Source: an uncultured Allomuricauda sp. | GTDB lineage: Bacteria > Bacteroidota > Bacteroidia > Flavobacteriales > Flavobacteriaceae | Assembly: GCF_947501165.1 (NCBI RefSeq) | Contig: NZ_CANMUU010000003.1 | Span: forward strand, 124,001 to 188,000 | Direction: 5' to 3' | DNA length: 64,000 nucleotides | Part shown: positions 30,159 to 40,268 of the stretch, one piece after another | How positions within the stretch are numbered: position 1 is the stretch's first letter | Layout: each line of letters opens with the position of its first letter | Made by a program: the position numbers and the translations under genes | Notes under the pieces: generated by a model | What the model saw: only the letters and a program-made list of their open reading frames with translations | Told to the model about the DNA's origin: nothing | The model's database searches: none

Positions 30159-30208
30159 GCCAATTTCTTGGCAAAAAAATTGGGTCAAAGAAAAGATTCT
30201 GTGACCCA
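30159..30208 (-). promoter_or_regulatory. Attenuator-like terminator/antiterminator between rpsJ and rplC
   Basis: Read on the minus strand, TGGGTCA (30208-30202) pairs with TGACCCA (30187-30181), and the stem is followed by A and seven T: an intrinsic terminator inside the operon. Immediately downstream GCCAA/TTGGC (30172-30159) makes a second hairpin. An alternative helix, CCAATTT (30183-30177) with AAATTGG (30166-30160), would break both. A further stem CCCTTT/AAAGGG (30278-30262) stands just after rpsJ. Function as attenuator is inferred from these exclusive pairings. Confidence 0.55.
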
Positions 30209-30287
30209 GATATTTTTTCTTTTTCCCGTTTTTCCTTCGCACGCAGCTCAGGACATGTTTACCCTTTTTCTCAAAGGGCGTGCAAAT

Positions 30288-30593
30288 CTACACTTTTATT
30301 TCGACTTCTACACCACTTGGAAGCTCTAATTTCATTAAAGCATCAATAGTTTTTGAAGAAGAACTATAAATATCAAGCAATCTCTTATAAGAACTTAATT
30401 GGAATTGCTCTCTAGATTTCTTGTTCACGTGAGGTGAACGCAAAACTGTAAATATCTTTTTATGTGTTGGTAATGGAATTGGTCCAGTTACAACAGCACC
30501 TGTTGTCTTTACTGTTTTCACAATTTTCTCAGCAGATTTATCCACCAAATTGTGGTCATAAGACTTTAATTTAATTCTAATTTTTTGACTCAT
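30288..30593 (-). CDS. rpsJ: 30S ribosomal protein S10
   Basis: 101 residues: [24 protein letters not shown] and the loop [28 protein letters not shown]. Also the NusE antitermination factor in many bacteria. It directly follows fusA; no tuf gene lies between them. Confidence 0.98.
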   Translation of the reverse strand: MSQKIRIKLKSYDHNLVDKSAEKIVKTVKTTGAVVTGPIPLPTHKKIFTVLRSPHVNKKSREQFQLSSYKRLLDIYSSSSKTIDALMKLELPSGVEVEIKV

Positions 30594-30605
30594 CTTGCTG
30601 AAAAA

Positions 30606-32732
30606 TTAAGCGGTTACTCCTTTTACTGATTTAATAACTTCTTCTGCAATATTGGTTGGAGTTTCTGCATAGTGCGAAAATTCCATAGTTGAAGTTGCTC
30701 TACCAGAAGACAATGTTCTTAATGATGTAACATAACCAAACATTTCTGATAAAGGCACCTCACCCTTAACCACTTTGGAACCAGCTCTATCACTCATATC
30801 ACTAATAGTTCCTCTTCGTCTGTTAAGGTCACCAACTATGTCTCCCATGTTTTCTTCAGGTGTTAACACCTCAATTTTCATGATAGGCTCCATCAATACA
30901 GATCTTGCAGATTTAGCTGCAGCTTTGTATCCCATTTTTGCAGCCAATTCAAAGGAAAGTGAATCAGAATCCACAGGGTGGAAAGAACCATCCTTCAAAG
31001 TAACCTTCATACTATCCATCTCAAATCCAGCCAAAGGACCATTCTTCATAGCCTCTTTGAATCCTTTTTCTACTGACGGAATATATTCTTTAGGAATGTT
31101 ACCTCCCTTAATAGTATTTACAAATTCCAATCCCACTACTTCATCACCAGCAGGCTCCATAGTAAAGACAATATCTGCAAACTTACCGCGACCACCAGAC
31201 TGTTTCTTGTAGACCTCTCTGTGGTCAGCAGACTGTGTAATCGCTTCTTTGTACTCCACTTGAGGTTGCCCTTGGTTCACCTCAACTTTAAACTCTCGAC
31301 GCAAACGATCAACAATGATATCCAGGTGAAGCTCACCCATACCAGAAATGATTGTCTGACCAGAAGCCTCATCAGTCTTAACCTGGAACGTTGGATCTTC
31401 CTCAGCTAACTTAGCTAAAGACATCCCCAATTTATCTACATCAGCTTTCGTTTTAGGCTCAACTGCAATACCGATTACAGGGTCAGGAAAGTCCATACTT
31501 TCAAGAACGATAGGATGTTTCTCAGAAGACATGGTATCCCCTGTTTTGATATCCTTAAACCCTACAGCCGCACCAATATCTCCAGCTTCAATATATTCAA
31601 TCGCATTCTGCTTATTAGAGTGCATTTGATAAATACGAGAGATACGCTCTTTTTTTCCTGAACGGTTGTTCAAGATATAAGAACCTGCATCCAAGCGACC
31701 AGAATATGCTCTAAAGAATGCCAAGCGACCTACGAAAGGATCCGTAGCAATCTTAAATGCTAAAGCAGAGAAAGGCTCTTTTGGATCTGGCTTTCTAGTG
31801 ATTTCTTCACCAGTATCAGGGTTGGTACCTACGATATCATCCTTATCTATAGGCGATGGTAAGTAACGACAAACAGCATCCAATAGGAATTGAACTCCCT
31901 TGTTTTTGAAAGAAGAACCACAAATCATAGGAATGATAGCTCTATCCATAACAGCAGCTCTCAATGCAGCATGCACTTCTTCTTCAGTAATGGAATCTTC
32001 ATCTTCGAAGAATTTTTCCATTAATTCCTCATCATATTCTGCTACCGCTTCAATTAAAGCAGCTCTATACTCCTTTACCTCATCTTGCATTTCAGCAGGG
32101 ATATCGATAACATCAAATGTAGAACCGAAGTTCTCATCATGCCATACAATAGCTCTGTTCTTTGCCAAATCCACGATTCCTTTGAAATCTGCTTCTTCAC
32201 CAATTGGCAAAACAATTGGAACTGCATTAGAGCCCAACATTGTTTTAACCTGGTTACAAACCATTAAGAAGTTAGATCCTTGGCGGTCCATTTTATTTAC
32301 AAAACCAATCCGTGGTACTTTATAGTTATCCGCTAATCTCCAGTTTGTCTCAGACTGAGGCTCAACACCATCAACCGCACTAAACAAGAAAACCAATCCG
32401 TCCAAAACACGCAGTGAACGGTTTACCTCAACCGTAAAGTCAACGTGTCCCGGAGTGTCAATGATATTAAAGTGGTATCCTTTTGCATCGGCTGTAGGTT
32501 TGCCATTCTCAGTAGGAAACTCCCATGTACAGGTTGTAGCAGCAGAAGTAATCGTAATACCACGCTCTTGTTCCTGTTCCATCCAGTCCATAGTAGCTGC
32601 ACCATCATGAACCTCACCAATCTTGTGACTTACACCTGTATAAAAAAGAATACGCTCTGTAGTTGTGGTCTTACCAGCATCAATGTGAGCAGCAATACCA
32701 ATATTCCTTGTATATTTTAAATCTCTTGCCAT
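30606..32732 (-). CDS. fusA: Elongation factor G
   Basis: 708 residues. GTPase motifs in order: [12 protein letters not shown] (G1), GITITSAAT (G2, switch I), DTPGHVDF (G3), NKMD (G4) and GSSF (G5); domains II-V follow. Drives translocation and, with RRF, ribosome recycling. Eight bases from rpsG. Confidence 0.98.
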   Translation of the reverse strand: MARDLKYTRNIGIAAHIDAGKTTTTERILFYTGVSHKIGEVHDGAATMDWMEQEQERGITITSAATTCTWEFPTENGKPTADAKGYHFNIIDTPGHVDFTVEVNRSLRVLDGLVFLFSAVDGVEPQSETNWRLADNYKVPRIGFVNKMDRQGSNFLMVCNQVKTMLGSNAVPIVLPIGEEADFKGIVDLAKNRAIVWHDENFGSTFDVIDIPAEMQDEVKEYRAALIEAVAEYDEELMEKFFEDEDSITEEEVHAALRAAVMDRAIIPMICGSSFKNKGVQFLLDAVCRYLPSPIDKDDIVGTNPDTGEEITRKPDPKEPFSALAFKIATDPFVGRLAFFRAYSGRLDAGSYILNNRSGKKERISRIYQMHSNKQNAIEYIEAGDIGAAVGFKDIKTGDTMSSEKHPIVLESMDFPDPVIGIAVEPKTKADVDKLGMSLAKLAEEDPTFQVKTDEASGQTIISGMGELHLDIIVDRLRREFKVEVNQGQPQVEYKEAITQSADHREVYKKQSGGRGKFADIVFTMEPAGDEVVGLEFVNTIKGGNIPKEYIPSVEKGFKEAMKNGPLAGFEMDSMKVTLKDGSFHPVDSDSLSFELAAKMGYKAAAKSARSVLMEPIMKIEVLTPEENMGDIVGDLNRRRGTISDMSDRAGSKVVKGEVPLSEMFGYVTSLRTLSSGRATSTMEFSHYAETPTNIAEEVIKSVKGVTA

Positions 32733-32740
32733 TTTATGAA

Positions 32741-33217
32741 CTAGAATCTGAAGTGTGAGAATGCTTTATTGGCCTCTGCCATCTTGTGTGTATCCACTCT
32801 TTTCTTAACTGCAGCACCTTCTTCTTTGGAAGCCGCCAAAACCTCAGCAGCCAATTTTTGAGCCATGGATTTCTCATTACGCTTTCTAGCATAACTGATC
32901 AGCCACTTCATAGCAGTAGAAATCTTTCTATCTGGACGAATCTGCATGGGAATCTGGAACGTAGCTCCACCCACTCTTCTACTTCTCACCTCAACATGTG
33001 GCATAACATTGGAAAGAGCATCCTTCCAAAGCTCTAAAGCAGTTTTTTCTTCGTCTGTGTTTTTTTCATCAACGATGTCAATGGCATCGTAAAAAATTTT
33101 GTAGGCTACGGATTTTTTTCCGTCCCACATCATCATATTAACAAAACGAGTTACCAGCTGGTCATTGAACCTTGGGTCCGGCAACAACGGTCTTTTCTTT
33201 GCCTGTCTTTTTCTCAT
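32741..33217 (-). CDS. rpsG: 30S ribosomal protein S7
   Basis: 158 residues: [22 protein letters not shown] start and [21 protein letters not shown] signature. Initiator of 30S head assembly. Confidence 0.98.
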   Translation of the reverse strand: MRKRQAKKRPLLPDPRFNDQLVTRFVNMMMWDGKKSVAYKIFYDAIDIVDEKNTDEEKTALELWKDALSNVMPHVEVRSRRVGGATFQIPMQIRPDRKISTAMKWLISYARKRNEKSMAQKLAAEVLAASKEEGAAVKKRVDTHKMAEANKAFSHFRF

Positions 33218-33239
33218 CTCTTCTTCTTAAAAGTGTTAC

Positions 33240-33614
33240 TTACTTTTTAGGACGCTTTGCACCATACTTGGATCGTCGTTGGGTTCTTCCTGCAACACCT
33301 GCAGTATCCAAAGCCCCTCGAACGATATGATATCGCACACCAGGCAAATCCTTTACTCTTCCACCTCTTACCAATACTATCGAGTGTTCTTGGAGGTTGT
33401 GACCTTCTCCAGGGATATAGGCGTTTACTTCCTTACCATTAGTCAACCTAACCCGCGCAACTTTTCGCATTGCAGAGTTTGGTTTTTTAGGCGTAGTGGT
33501 GTAAACACGCGTACATACCCCTCTTCTTTGAGGACACGAATCCAAAGCAGCCGATTTACTCTTCTTGGTAATTGTGACTCTTCCTTTTCGTACTAATTGT
33601 GAAATTGTTGGCAT
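33240..33614 (-). CDS. rpsL: 30S ribosomal protein S12
   Basis: 124 residues. The streptomycin-relevant positions have the sensitive wild-type residues: Lys43 in TTTPKKPNS and Lys88 in [13 protein letters not shown]; Asp89 is the usual methylthiolation site. First gene of the long ribosomal operon. Confidence 0.98.
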   Translation of the reverse strand: MPTISQLVRKGRVTITKKSKSAALDSCPQRRGVCTRVYTTTPKKPNSAMRKVARVRLTNGKEVNAYIPGEGHNLQEHSIVLVRGGRVKDLPGVRYHIVRGALDTAGVAGRTQRRSKYGAKRPKK

Positions 33615-33641
33615 TAAAATTTCTTTAAAAAATCAAAACAA

Positions 33642-33660
33642 CCCTCGTTTTGAGGGGTGC
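33642..33660 (-). promoter_or_regulatory. Hairpin at the 5' end of the rpsL transcript
   Basis: Minus strand CCCTC-AAAAC-GAGGG forms a five-base G/C-rich stem within the first ~15 bases of the predicted mRNA, 30 bases before the rpsL start. It may protect the 5' end or act in feedback control. Confidence 0.4.
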
Positions 33661-33690
33661 AAATGTAGTGATAAACAACAATAAATCAAA
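33660..33690 (-). promoter_or_regulatory. rpsL: Promoter of the rpsL-led ribosomal operon
   Basis: Minus strand TTTG (33690-33687), exactly 19 bases, then TACATTTG (33667-33660): a perfect fit to the Bacteroidota sigma factor consensus TTTG-N19-TAnnTTTG. Start of transcription expected near 33653. Confidence 0.8.
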
Positions 33691-34108
33691 TCAAGTCTAT
33701 TTTTTTTTGAATTTGAGCACATGCTTACCGAAGCAAACATGCAATTTTGAAGAATCACCAACTTGAAAATACTTTAAAATTTTCCTTTTTGAGTTTCAAA
33801 ATAATCTCGGCAATAAATAGCACTCTTTTGATAAGATTTTAAAAACCATACCCTACTTCCGTTCTGTTTTTACAATCAAAAATTATAAGTGGTTTATACC
33901 TTAATGTATACCTCGACATTTTTCTTAAATCTTAAGATTGGAAAAACTTCTCAAACGAATTAAAACCGATCATTTTTATTAAATCCGCAAAAAGAAAGCT
34001 CCTGATTATTTTTTTTCTAATCATTATCTACTTTTTTGATTCCTTTTTAAATTCTTAAGGAATTCTAAAATTTTATCTAAAATCCTTTGGATTATTAACA
34101 TGAAATTA
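33691..34108. other. Long AT-rich divergent spacer between rpsL and the SusC gene
   Basis: About 420 bases without coding potential, very rich in A and T. Apart from the promoters at its two ends I see no hairpin with a T-run, no repeat and no small ORF. Short TTAAG/CTTAA motifs recur but are unremarkable at this composition. Confidence 0.5.
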
Positions 34109-34116
34109 TGACTTTA
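34086..34116 (+). promoter_or_regulatory. Weak candidate promoter of the SusCD operon
   Basis: TTTG (34086-34089), 19 bases, TGACTTTA (34109-34116) approximates TTTG-N19-TAnnTTTG with two mismatches in the -7 box; it would give a leader of about 22 bases. Confidence 0.35.
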
Positions 34117-34144
34117 GGCCCAGCTAATTCAAATAATTAAAGTA

Positions 34145-37100
34145 ATGAGAACAAAACTTAATGGATTGTTAACGCTACTATTGGCGTTTGTTGTGCATCT
34201 ATCCTTTGCACAAGACAAGACGATTTCAGGGACGGTCACGGATTCGGACGGCCTTCCGTTGCCTGGGGTTAACATTGTCGTAGAAGGTACCAGTAATGGT
34301 ACTCAAACAGATTTTGATGGGAATTACTCCATTTCGGCGAGCGTGGGTCAAACCCTTCTTTTTACCTACATCGGTCAAAAAGAGGTTAGACGTACGGTTG
34401 GTGCCGGAAACACCGTCAATGTCCAAATGGAGGAGGATGCCCAGGCTCTTGAAGAGGTAATTGTTACTGCCCAGGGTATTAAAAGAGAAAAGCAAGCTCT
34501 TGGTTACGCGGTATCTGAAGTTGGAAGTGAAGACTTGGAACAACGTACTGAAGGTGATGTTGGTAGAGTTTTGACTGGTAAGGCTTCCGGTCTTAACATT
34601 ACTCAGCAGAGTGGACTTTCCGGATCTGGAACAAACATTATCATTCGTGGGTTCAGTTCCTTTAGTGGAAGTAACCAACCATTATTTATTGTTGATGGTG
34701 TTCCTTTTGATAGTGGTACAAACAGTGTTGGTGGTACTGATGGAGATGCTGGAGATGATTTTATCGATGGTAACTCGGGTTCTAGCCGTTTCTTAGATTT
34801 AGATCCAAACAACATTGAAAGTGTTAACGTTCTTAAAGGTTTGGCTGCTGCCACACTTTATGGGACACTTGGACGAAACGGGGTTATTTTGATAACTACA
34901 AAAAACGGAGCTTCTACTGGAGCAGTGAAGAAAAATGAGATTACTGTAACTTCTTCTCTCTTCTTTAACGAAATCGCTTCTTTGGCAGATTATCAAAATC
35001 AATTTGGTAATGGATTTGATCAAGCCTTTGGATGGTTTTTCAGTAACTGGGGACCTAGTTTTGAAAGAGATGGTGTAGCAGGTTGGATTAACGGTGTAGA
35101 TTCAAGAGACAATGTAGGCTTTAATGAGGACGGCACCTTGGCCCACCCATATTCCACAGCAGCAAGTGCTACTGGCATTCCGGATGCATTCCCAGAGTTT
35201 GCGGGAGTTAGATATGACTGGAGACCTTATAACAGTGTTCCTGATTTCTTTAGAACTGGAACTGTAAAGACCAACTCTATAAATATAAGAGGGGCTTCTG
35301 ATGATGGAAAAGTATCGTACAATGCCAACTTTGGTCATTTGGATGATGAAGGATTTACTCCTGGGAATAACCTTAGAAGGTATACCATAGGACTTGGAGG
35401 TAGAGCTATTCTTTCAAATAAATTTACTGTAGCAGGTACTCTCAATTTCTCCAATACTGATTTTCGAACACCTCCGGTAGCAGCAAGTACAGGTAACGGA
35501 GCATTGAACCAAGCAACAGGTTCATCTGTTTTCGGGGAATTGTTTTTTACTCCTAGAAGTGTGGATTTAATAGGATTACCCTTCCAAAATCCAATTGATG
35601 GTTCCAGCGTTTATTACAGACAGAACAACAGTATTCAGCATCCATTATGGACCGTTGCCAATGCCAAAGTACAACAGGTAACTAATCGTGTATTTGGTAA
35701 TATGTCATTGACATATGCCTTTAACGACAATCTAAACCTTCTATATAGATTCGGTCTTGATGTCTTTAGCGAGAATAACGTAAACCAACAAAACGCAGGA
35801 GGTAGAGGGCAGCCTAATGCTGAGTTAATCAGTGGTTTCTACCAAACATGGAACAATACAAATACCATTTTGAACCATGACCTTATCCTAAATGGGGATT
35901 ACGATCTTTCTGAGCAAGTGGGTATGACGTTCAACGCGGGTATCACTTCCAGAAGAGAGGTTTTGGATAGAAATGGTGTTGCCAGTAGTGGTCAGCAGGT
36001 GTTTGACGTATTTAGGCATGTGAACTTTGCCAACCAAAATGAGATTCAGTTCTTCCAAGAAAGAAACATCGCCGGAGCATTTCTTCAAGCTGATTTTGAT
36101 TATGACCGATGGATTTTCTTGACTTTGGCCGGAAGAAATGACTGGGTATCCAACCTGGATATTGAAAACCGTTCTGTTTTCTATCCTAGTGCGAGTGTAT
36201 CCTTCATCCCAACCACAGTCTTTGATGGTCTAAAATCTGAAAAAGGATTGAACTACTTAAAGTTAAGAGCTGGTTTCGGAACTTCAGCGAACTTCCCAAC
36301 TGGATTCCCTGTAGCGACAAACCTTAATATTAATACGCAATTCTTCCAAGATGAAGGGGTTGATATTGTAACTAATTCTGTAGGAAACCGTTTAGGTAAT
36401 CCAGACTTGCAGCCTGAACTTTTAACGGAGTTTGAAGTAGGTATCGAAACTAGATTCTTTAACAATATTGTTTCTTTGGAAGCTTCATACTATAATAGAA
36501 CAACAGAAGACTTGATTGTTGATAGACCTTTAGATCCATCTACTGGATTTACAAGACAGCAAACCAACGTTGGTGAGATTAAAGGGGATGGCCTTGAGGT
36601 AGACTTAGGCATTAATCCTTTCCGTAGTTCAGAAGAAGGTGGGTTTAACTGGAATTTGAATGCAAACTTCACAACCAACAATGCAACGGTTGAAGACCTA
36701 GGAGCAGATACAGATATCATCGTGTACTCTGGTTTTGCAGATTTAGGTAATGCGGCCATTGAAGGTGAGCAATTAGGTGTAATTGTAGGAACACGAATAG
36801 CACGTAATGAAAATGGCGAAGCATTGGTTGATAGTGCTGGTGATTTTGTTGAAGAACAAGGACAATTTGTAATAGGTGATCCAAATCCAGACTGGATACT
36901 TAACGTAAACAACAGTTTGTCCTATAAAAACTTCACATTCTCTTTCCTTTTGAACTATACACAAGGTGGAGACATTTACTCCAGAACTATCTCAACTCTT
37001 TTAGGTAGAGGTTTAACTACGGACACAGTGGATAGGGTCAATACTTTTATCCTCCCTGGTGTTCAGGAATCTGATGGAAGTCCAAATACCAAGCAAATCA

Positions 37101-37417
37101 ACAACTCTACATTCTATTTCAACAATGTATTGTTTGGTCCTGATGAACTAGGGGTATTTGATGGAACTGTAATTCGTTTGCAAGAAGTTTCTTTGGGTTA
37201 TTCAGTACCTAAGAAGTTCTTGGACAAAACTCCTTTTGGATCTTTGAGCATTACTGCTTCAGGTTTAAACTTGTTCTATGATGCCATCAATGTACCAGAT
37301 GGAACTAACTTCGACCCTAACCAAGCTGGTTTAGGTGTAGGTAACGGTAGAGGATTCGATTTCTTGGCTGGACCTAGTGCAAGAAGATATGGTCTAAGTG
37401 TAAAAGCCACATTCTAA
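34145..37417 (+). CDS. SusC/RagA-type TonB-linked outer membrane transporter
   Basis: 1090 residues. Signal peptide (MRTKLNGLLTLLLAFVVHLSFAQ), CarboxypepD_reg-like domain at about 28-110 (ISGTVTDSDGLPLPGVNIVVEG), plug domain at about 115-260 (IIIRGFSSFSGSNQPLFIVDGVP, LYGTLGRNGVILITTKNG, the SusC signature), then a beta-barrel to the C-terminal aromatic residue (GLSVKATF). Imports a large ligand together with its SusD partner, which follows after 16 bases. Ligand unknown: no hydrolase is encoded in the operon. Confidence 0.95.
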   Translation: MRTKLNGLLTLLLAFVVHLSFAQDKTISGTVTDSDGLPLPGVNIVVEGTSNGTQTDFDGNYSISASVGQTLLFTYIGQKEVRRTVGAGNTVNVQMEEDAQALEEVIVTAQGIKREKQALGYAVSEVGSEDLEQRTEGDVGRVLTGKASGLNITQQSGLSGSGTNIIIRGFSSFSGSNQPLFIVDGVPFDSGTNSVGGTDGDAGDDFIDGNSGSSRFLDLDPNNIESVNVLKGLAAATLYGTLGRNGVILITTKNGASTGAVKKNEITVTSSLFFNEIASLADYQNQFGNGFDQAFGWFFSNWGPSFERDGVAGWINGVDSRDNVGFNEDGTLAHPYSTAASATGIPDAFPEFAGVRYDWRPYNSVPDFFRTGTVKTNSINIRGASDDGKVSYNANFGHLDDEGFTPGNNLRRYTIGLGGRAILSNKFTVAGTLNFSNTDFRTPPVAASTGNGALNQATGSSVFGELFFTPRSVDLIGLPFQNPIDGSSVYYRQNNSIQHPLWTVANAKVQQVTNRVFGNMSLTYAFNDNLNLLYRFGLDVFSENNVNQQNAGGRGQPNAELISGFYQTWNNTNTILNHDLILNGDYDLSEQVGMTFNAGITSRREVLDRNGVASSGQQVFDVFRHVNFANQNEIQFFQERNIAGAFLQADFDYDRWIFLTLAGRNDWVSNLDIENRSVFYPSASVSFIPTTVFDGLKSEKGLNYLKLRAGFGTSANFPTGFPVATNLNINTQFFQDEGVDIVTNSVGNRLGNPDLQPELLTEFEVGIETRFFNNIVSLEASYYNRTTEDLIVDRPLDPSTGFTRQQTNVGEIKGDGLEVDLGINPFRSSEEGGFNWNLNANFTTNNATVEDLGADTDIIVYSGFADLGNAAIEGEQLGVIVGTRIARNENGEALVDSAGDFVEEQGQFVIGDPNPDWILNVNNSLSYKNFTFSFLLNYTQGGDIYSRTISTLLGRGLTTDTVDRVNTFILPGVQESDGSPNTKQINNSTFYFNNVLFGPDELGVFDGTVIRLQEVSLGYSVPKKFLDKTPFGSLSITASGLNLFYDAINVPDGTNFDPNQAGLGVGNGRGFDFLAGPSARRYGLSVKATF

Positions 37418-37433
37418 ATTAAAAAGATTAACA

Positions 37434-39143
37434 ATGAAAAGAATATTTAAAAAATTTGGTTCAAGTGCACTCATAGCCACCTTACTTTTAGGAGCTTGTG
37501 AAACCATTGAACTTGATCTAACAGATAATCCAAACCAACTGAGTTTGGATCAGTCCAGCGCAGATCTTCTTTTGAATTCAATTCAAATTGATTTTGCGAC
37601 GTTCGTAGAACTTATGGGACAAAATGGTGGAGATTTGGTACGAATAGGTTACCTAAATGGTAGAAACTATCAGAATATTGCTAATTTTTCCCCAGTACAG
37701 CTGAACTTGGAATGGAACATAGCCTACCAAGGAGATAACGCAGAAACCTTGCCTTCAGGTCTTGAAGTAAACGGTATTTTAGCTGATATCAGAGCTTTAG
37801 CTCCAGCAGCAGAAACTAATGAACTATTAAGACATACTGCAATAGCTCAGTTTATTGAAGCCTATACCATTGTAACATTGGTAGATTTCTTTGGTGACAT
37901 TCCTTATTCTGAAGCAATTCAGGCTACTGCGGAAACACCAATATTAAATCCTAATGTGGATCCTGGAGCAAGTATTTATGATGCTGCCTTGGGCTTACTA
38001 GATGCTGCAATCGCTAACTTTGAAAGCGATGTGGTTACCGAGCCACAGAATGATTTCTATTACGGTGGAACTTGGAGCAACTGGGTTAAGGCTTGTAATA
38101 CATTGAAAATGAAAATCTACCTACAACGTAGATTGGTTGATGGAAGTGCTGTAGCGAGTTTTAATGCTCTTGTTGCTGAAAACAACTTCATCGATGAAAC
38201 TGCTGAGGATTTAGAATTCCAATGGGGAACAAATTCAATTCTTCCAGATGCTAGACATCCAAGGTACGCGGATAACTATACTCCTTCTGGAGGCGCGGAT
38301 TATCTACCAAACTGGTTGATGAATCTTATGGATACTTCTGATGATCCAAGAATCCGGTATTACTTCTACAGACAGGTAAATGCTGTACCTGGTGCAGAGA
38401 TTCCGCCAAATGAGGAAACCTTAGCATGCGGATTGGAGCCTACTCCTCAGCATTATACCGATGGTGGATTCACTTTCTGTGTACTTCCAAATGGATACTG
38501 GGGTAGAGATCATGGTCAAAATGCAGGTATTCCACCAGATGGATTTACCAGAGCTATTTATGGGGTTTATCCTTCCGGCGGTATTTTTGACGATAGTAGT
38601 TTTGAAGGTCTATCCGTTGGTGATGGTGGCGGTGGTGCTGGAGTTACTCCAATTATGTTGGCTTCTTGGGTAGATTTTATGAGAGCTGAAGTAGCAATGT
38701 TGACAAGTCCTTCCGATGGAGAGCCTTTTATATTAGCTGGTCTTGCCAAGTCAGTTGCTAAAGTTACTTCTTTTGGTTCTTTGGACGCCTCTGCAAATGG
38801 ATCGTTCTTCCCTACGGCTGGAGAGATAACGAATCACAGTAACAATGTAAGTGCTGACTTTATTGCTGCTGATGATGATGGCAAGTGGGATATTTTGGCA
38901 GAACAGTTTATGATTTCTTTATTTGGTAATGGAATTGATGGATACAATTTCTACAGAAGAACTGGTTTCCCAACTACGTTCCAACCAAACTTGGAACCAG
39001 AGCCAGGATCATTTATAAGGTCATTGAACTACCCAGCAGACTTTGTGAACAACAACTCTTCGGTAGACCCTAAGCCAAATCAAACAATTCAAGTCTTTTG
39101 GGATAACAATCCGGCCTCGCCAACTTTCCCAATAGCTAACTAA
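37434..39143 (+). CDS. SusD/RagB-like surface lipoprotein (SusD-like_2 type)
   Basis: 569 residues. Lipoprotein signal with Cys22 in LLLGACETIELD; the acidic residues after Cys fit the surface-export signal of Bacteroidota lipoproteins. The TDNPNQL start of the mature domain and TPR-like helical architecture (EAYTIVTLVDFFGDIPYSEAIQ) match the SusD-like_2 group. Acts as a lid over the SusC barrel. Translational neighbour of the SusC gene. Confidence 0.9.
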   Translation: MKRIFKKFGSSALIATLLLGACETIELDLTDNPNQLSLDQSSADLLLNSIQIDFATFVELMGQNGGDLVRIGYLNGRNYQNIANFSPVQLNLEWNIAYQGDNAETLPSGLEVNGILADIRALAPAAETNELLRHTAIAQFIEAYTIVTLVDFFGDIPYSEAIQATAETPILNPNVDPGASIYDAALGLLDAAIANFESDVVTEPQNDFYYGGTWSNWVKACNTLKMKIYLQRRLVDGSAVASFNALVAENNFIDETAEDLEFQWGTNSILPDARHPRYADNYTPSGGADYLPNWLMNLMDTSDDPRIRYYFYRQVNAVPGAEIPPNEETLACGLEPTPQHYTDGGFTFCVLPNGYWGRDHGQNAGIPPDGFTRAIYGVYPSGGIFDDSSFEGLSVGDGGGGAGVTPIMLASWVDFMRAEVAMLTSPSDGEPFILAGLAKSVAKVTSFGSLDASANGSFFPTAGEITNHSNNVSADFIAADDDGKWDILAEQFMISLFGNGIDGYNFYRRTGFPTTFQPNLEPEPGSFIRSLNYPADFVNNNSSVDPKPNQTIQVFWDNNPASPTFPIAN

Positions 39144-39159
39144 AAATTAGACGCAGACA

Positions 39160-40200
39160 ATGAAAACAAATAATTATAAAATTGCAATATTAGGTTTAGC
39201 ACTTGCTACACTTGTTGCCTGTGAAACAGACGATAAGATTGTTGATGAAATTTTGGCAGAAGTAGGCACTGGTGCTGTTATAAGAACCATAGACGAGGAT
39301 AATGACCTAGTCTACAACGACGAAACAGATGCATTTGATGCAGGTTCAGCTTATACCCTCGTTTTGGAAGAACAAGATGAGGAGGAAGGAGCTCTACTGG
39401 AAAGTGTTGAAATCTTCGTCAACTTTGATGACAACTCCACAGACGGTGGTGATATGACTACAACTGAAGTTTCCTTGCAAACTCTTCAAGCCAGTGAATT
39501 TAGCACCGGTGACAGAGGATTGCCTCAGGTAACAGTTTCTTACACATCAGATGAACTAATCGCCGCTACTGGAATAGATGAGTCCATGATTATTGGAAAA
39601 GACCGTTTTGAATTTCGTTTGGTCCTTAATTTGACAAATGGAGAAACCTATACCAATACAGATGTTGGAGGACCTGTAAGTGGAGGTGCTTTCTTTTCAG
39701 CTCCATTCGAGTACTTCCCAGTAATTGAATGTTCAATTACAGAAAGCTTGGCGGGAACACATACCTATGTAACTACTGATATTAGACCTGCACCAGGTGG
39801 TGGCGGATTATGCTCAGGAGGATCCGCAAATGGTGTCGTTACATGGACTGAGTCTAGTGAACTAAGTGGCGTACTAACTTCTAGCGACATGAGTTTTGGT
39901 CAGTACGAGGATTGCTATACAGGTAGAGGTCCTGCAGCTGGAGACGATATTGAAATCGAATGGGATTGTACATTACTTACTCCGGATGGAGAAGTCTTTT
40001 TGGAAGATGGCGTAGTTGTTCCAAATGATGAGGGTGATAATGACCCAGATACTGAAATAACCTATAGCTATGAGATCACCAATGTTTCTGGACCAGATAT
40101 GACCATTGAGTTCTCTAGCTCAACGGGTGATGCAGGAACTGTTGTAGTAACCAGAGAAGGTGGAGTAGATTGGCCAGTTATCTTTACTGCCAATAACTAA
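39160..40200 (+). CDS. SusCD-associated surface lipoprotein of unknown function
   Basis: 346 residues. Lipobox LVAC with Cys21, followed by ETDD, again a surface-export type signal. The mature part is acidic and beta-rich with four cysteines in the second half. It is the third gene of the operon, 16 bases after susD, the place where ligand-binding SusE/F-like proteins usually sit; the sequence itself shows no domain that I recognise. Confidence 0.75.
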   Translation: MKTNNYKIAILGLALATLVACETDDKIVDEILAEVGTGAVIRTIDEDNDLVYNDETDAFDAGSAYTLVLEEQDEEEGALLESVEIFVNFDDNSTDGGDMTTTEVSLQTLQASEFSTGDRGLPQVTVSYTSDELIAATGIDESMIIGKDRFEFRLVLNLTNGETYTNTDVGGPVSGGAFFSAPFEYFPVIECSITESLAGTHTYVTTDIRPAPGGGGLCSGGSANGVVTWTESSELSGVLTSSDMSFGQYEDCYTGRGPAAGDDIEIEWDCTLLTPDGEVFLEDGVVVPNDEGDNDPDTEITYSYEITNVSGPDMTIEFSSSTGDAGTVVVTREGGVDWPVIFTANN

Positions 40201-40220
40201 TAATCAATTTTAATACCAAC

Positions 40221-40254
40221 AAAAAAGGCCATCCGTTTTTGGATGGCCTTTTTT
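40221..40254. terminator. Bidirectional terminator after the SusCD operon
   Basis: AAAAAAGGCCATCC (40221-40234) and GGATGGCCTTTTTT (40241-40254) make a perfect 14-base stem with a six-base loop and A/T flanks, between the convergent lipoprotein gene and the minus-strand gene at 40269. Confidence 0.92.
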
Positions 40255-40268
40255 GTTGATTACAATTT

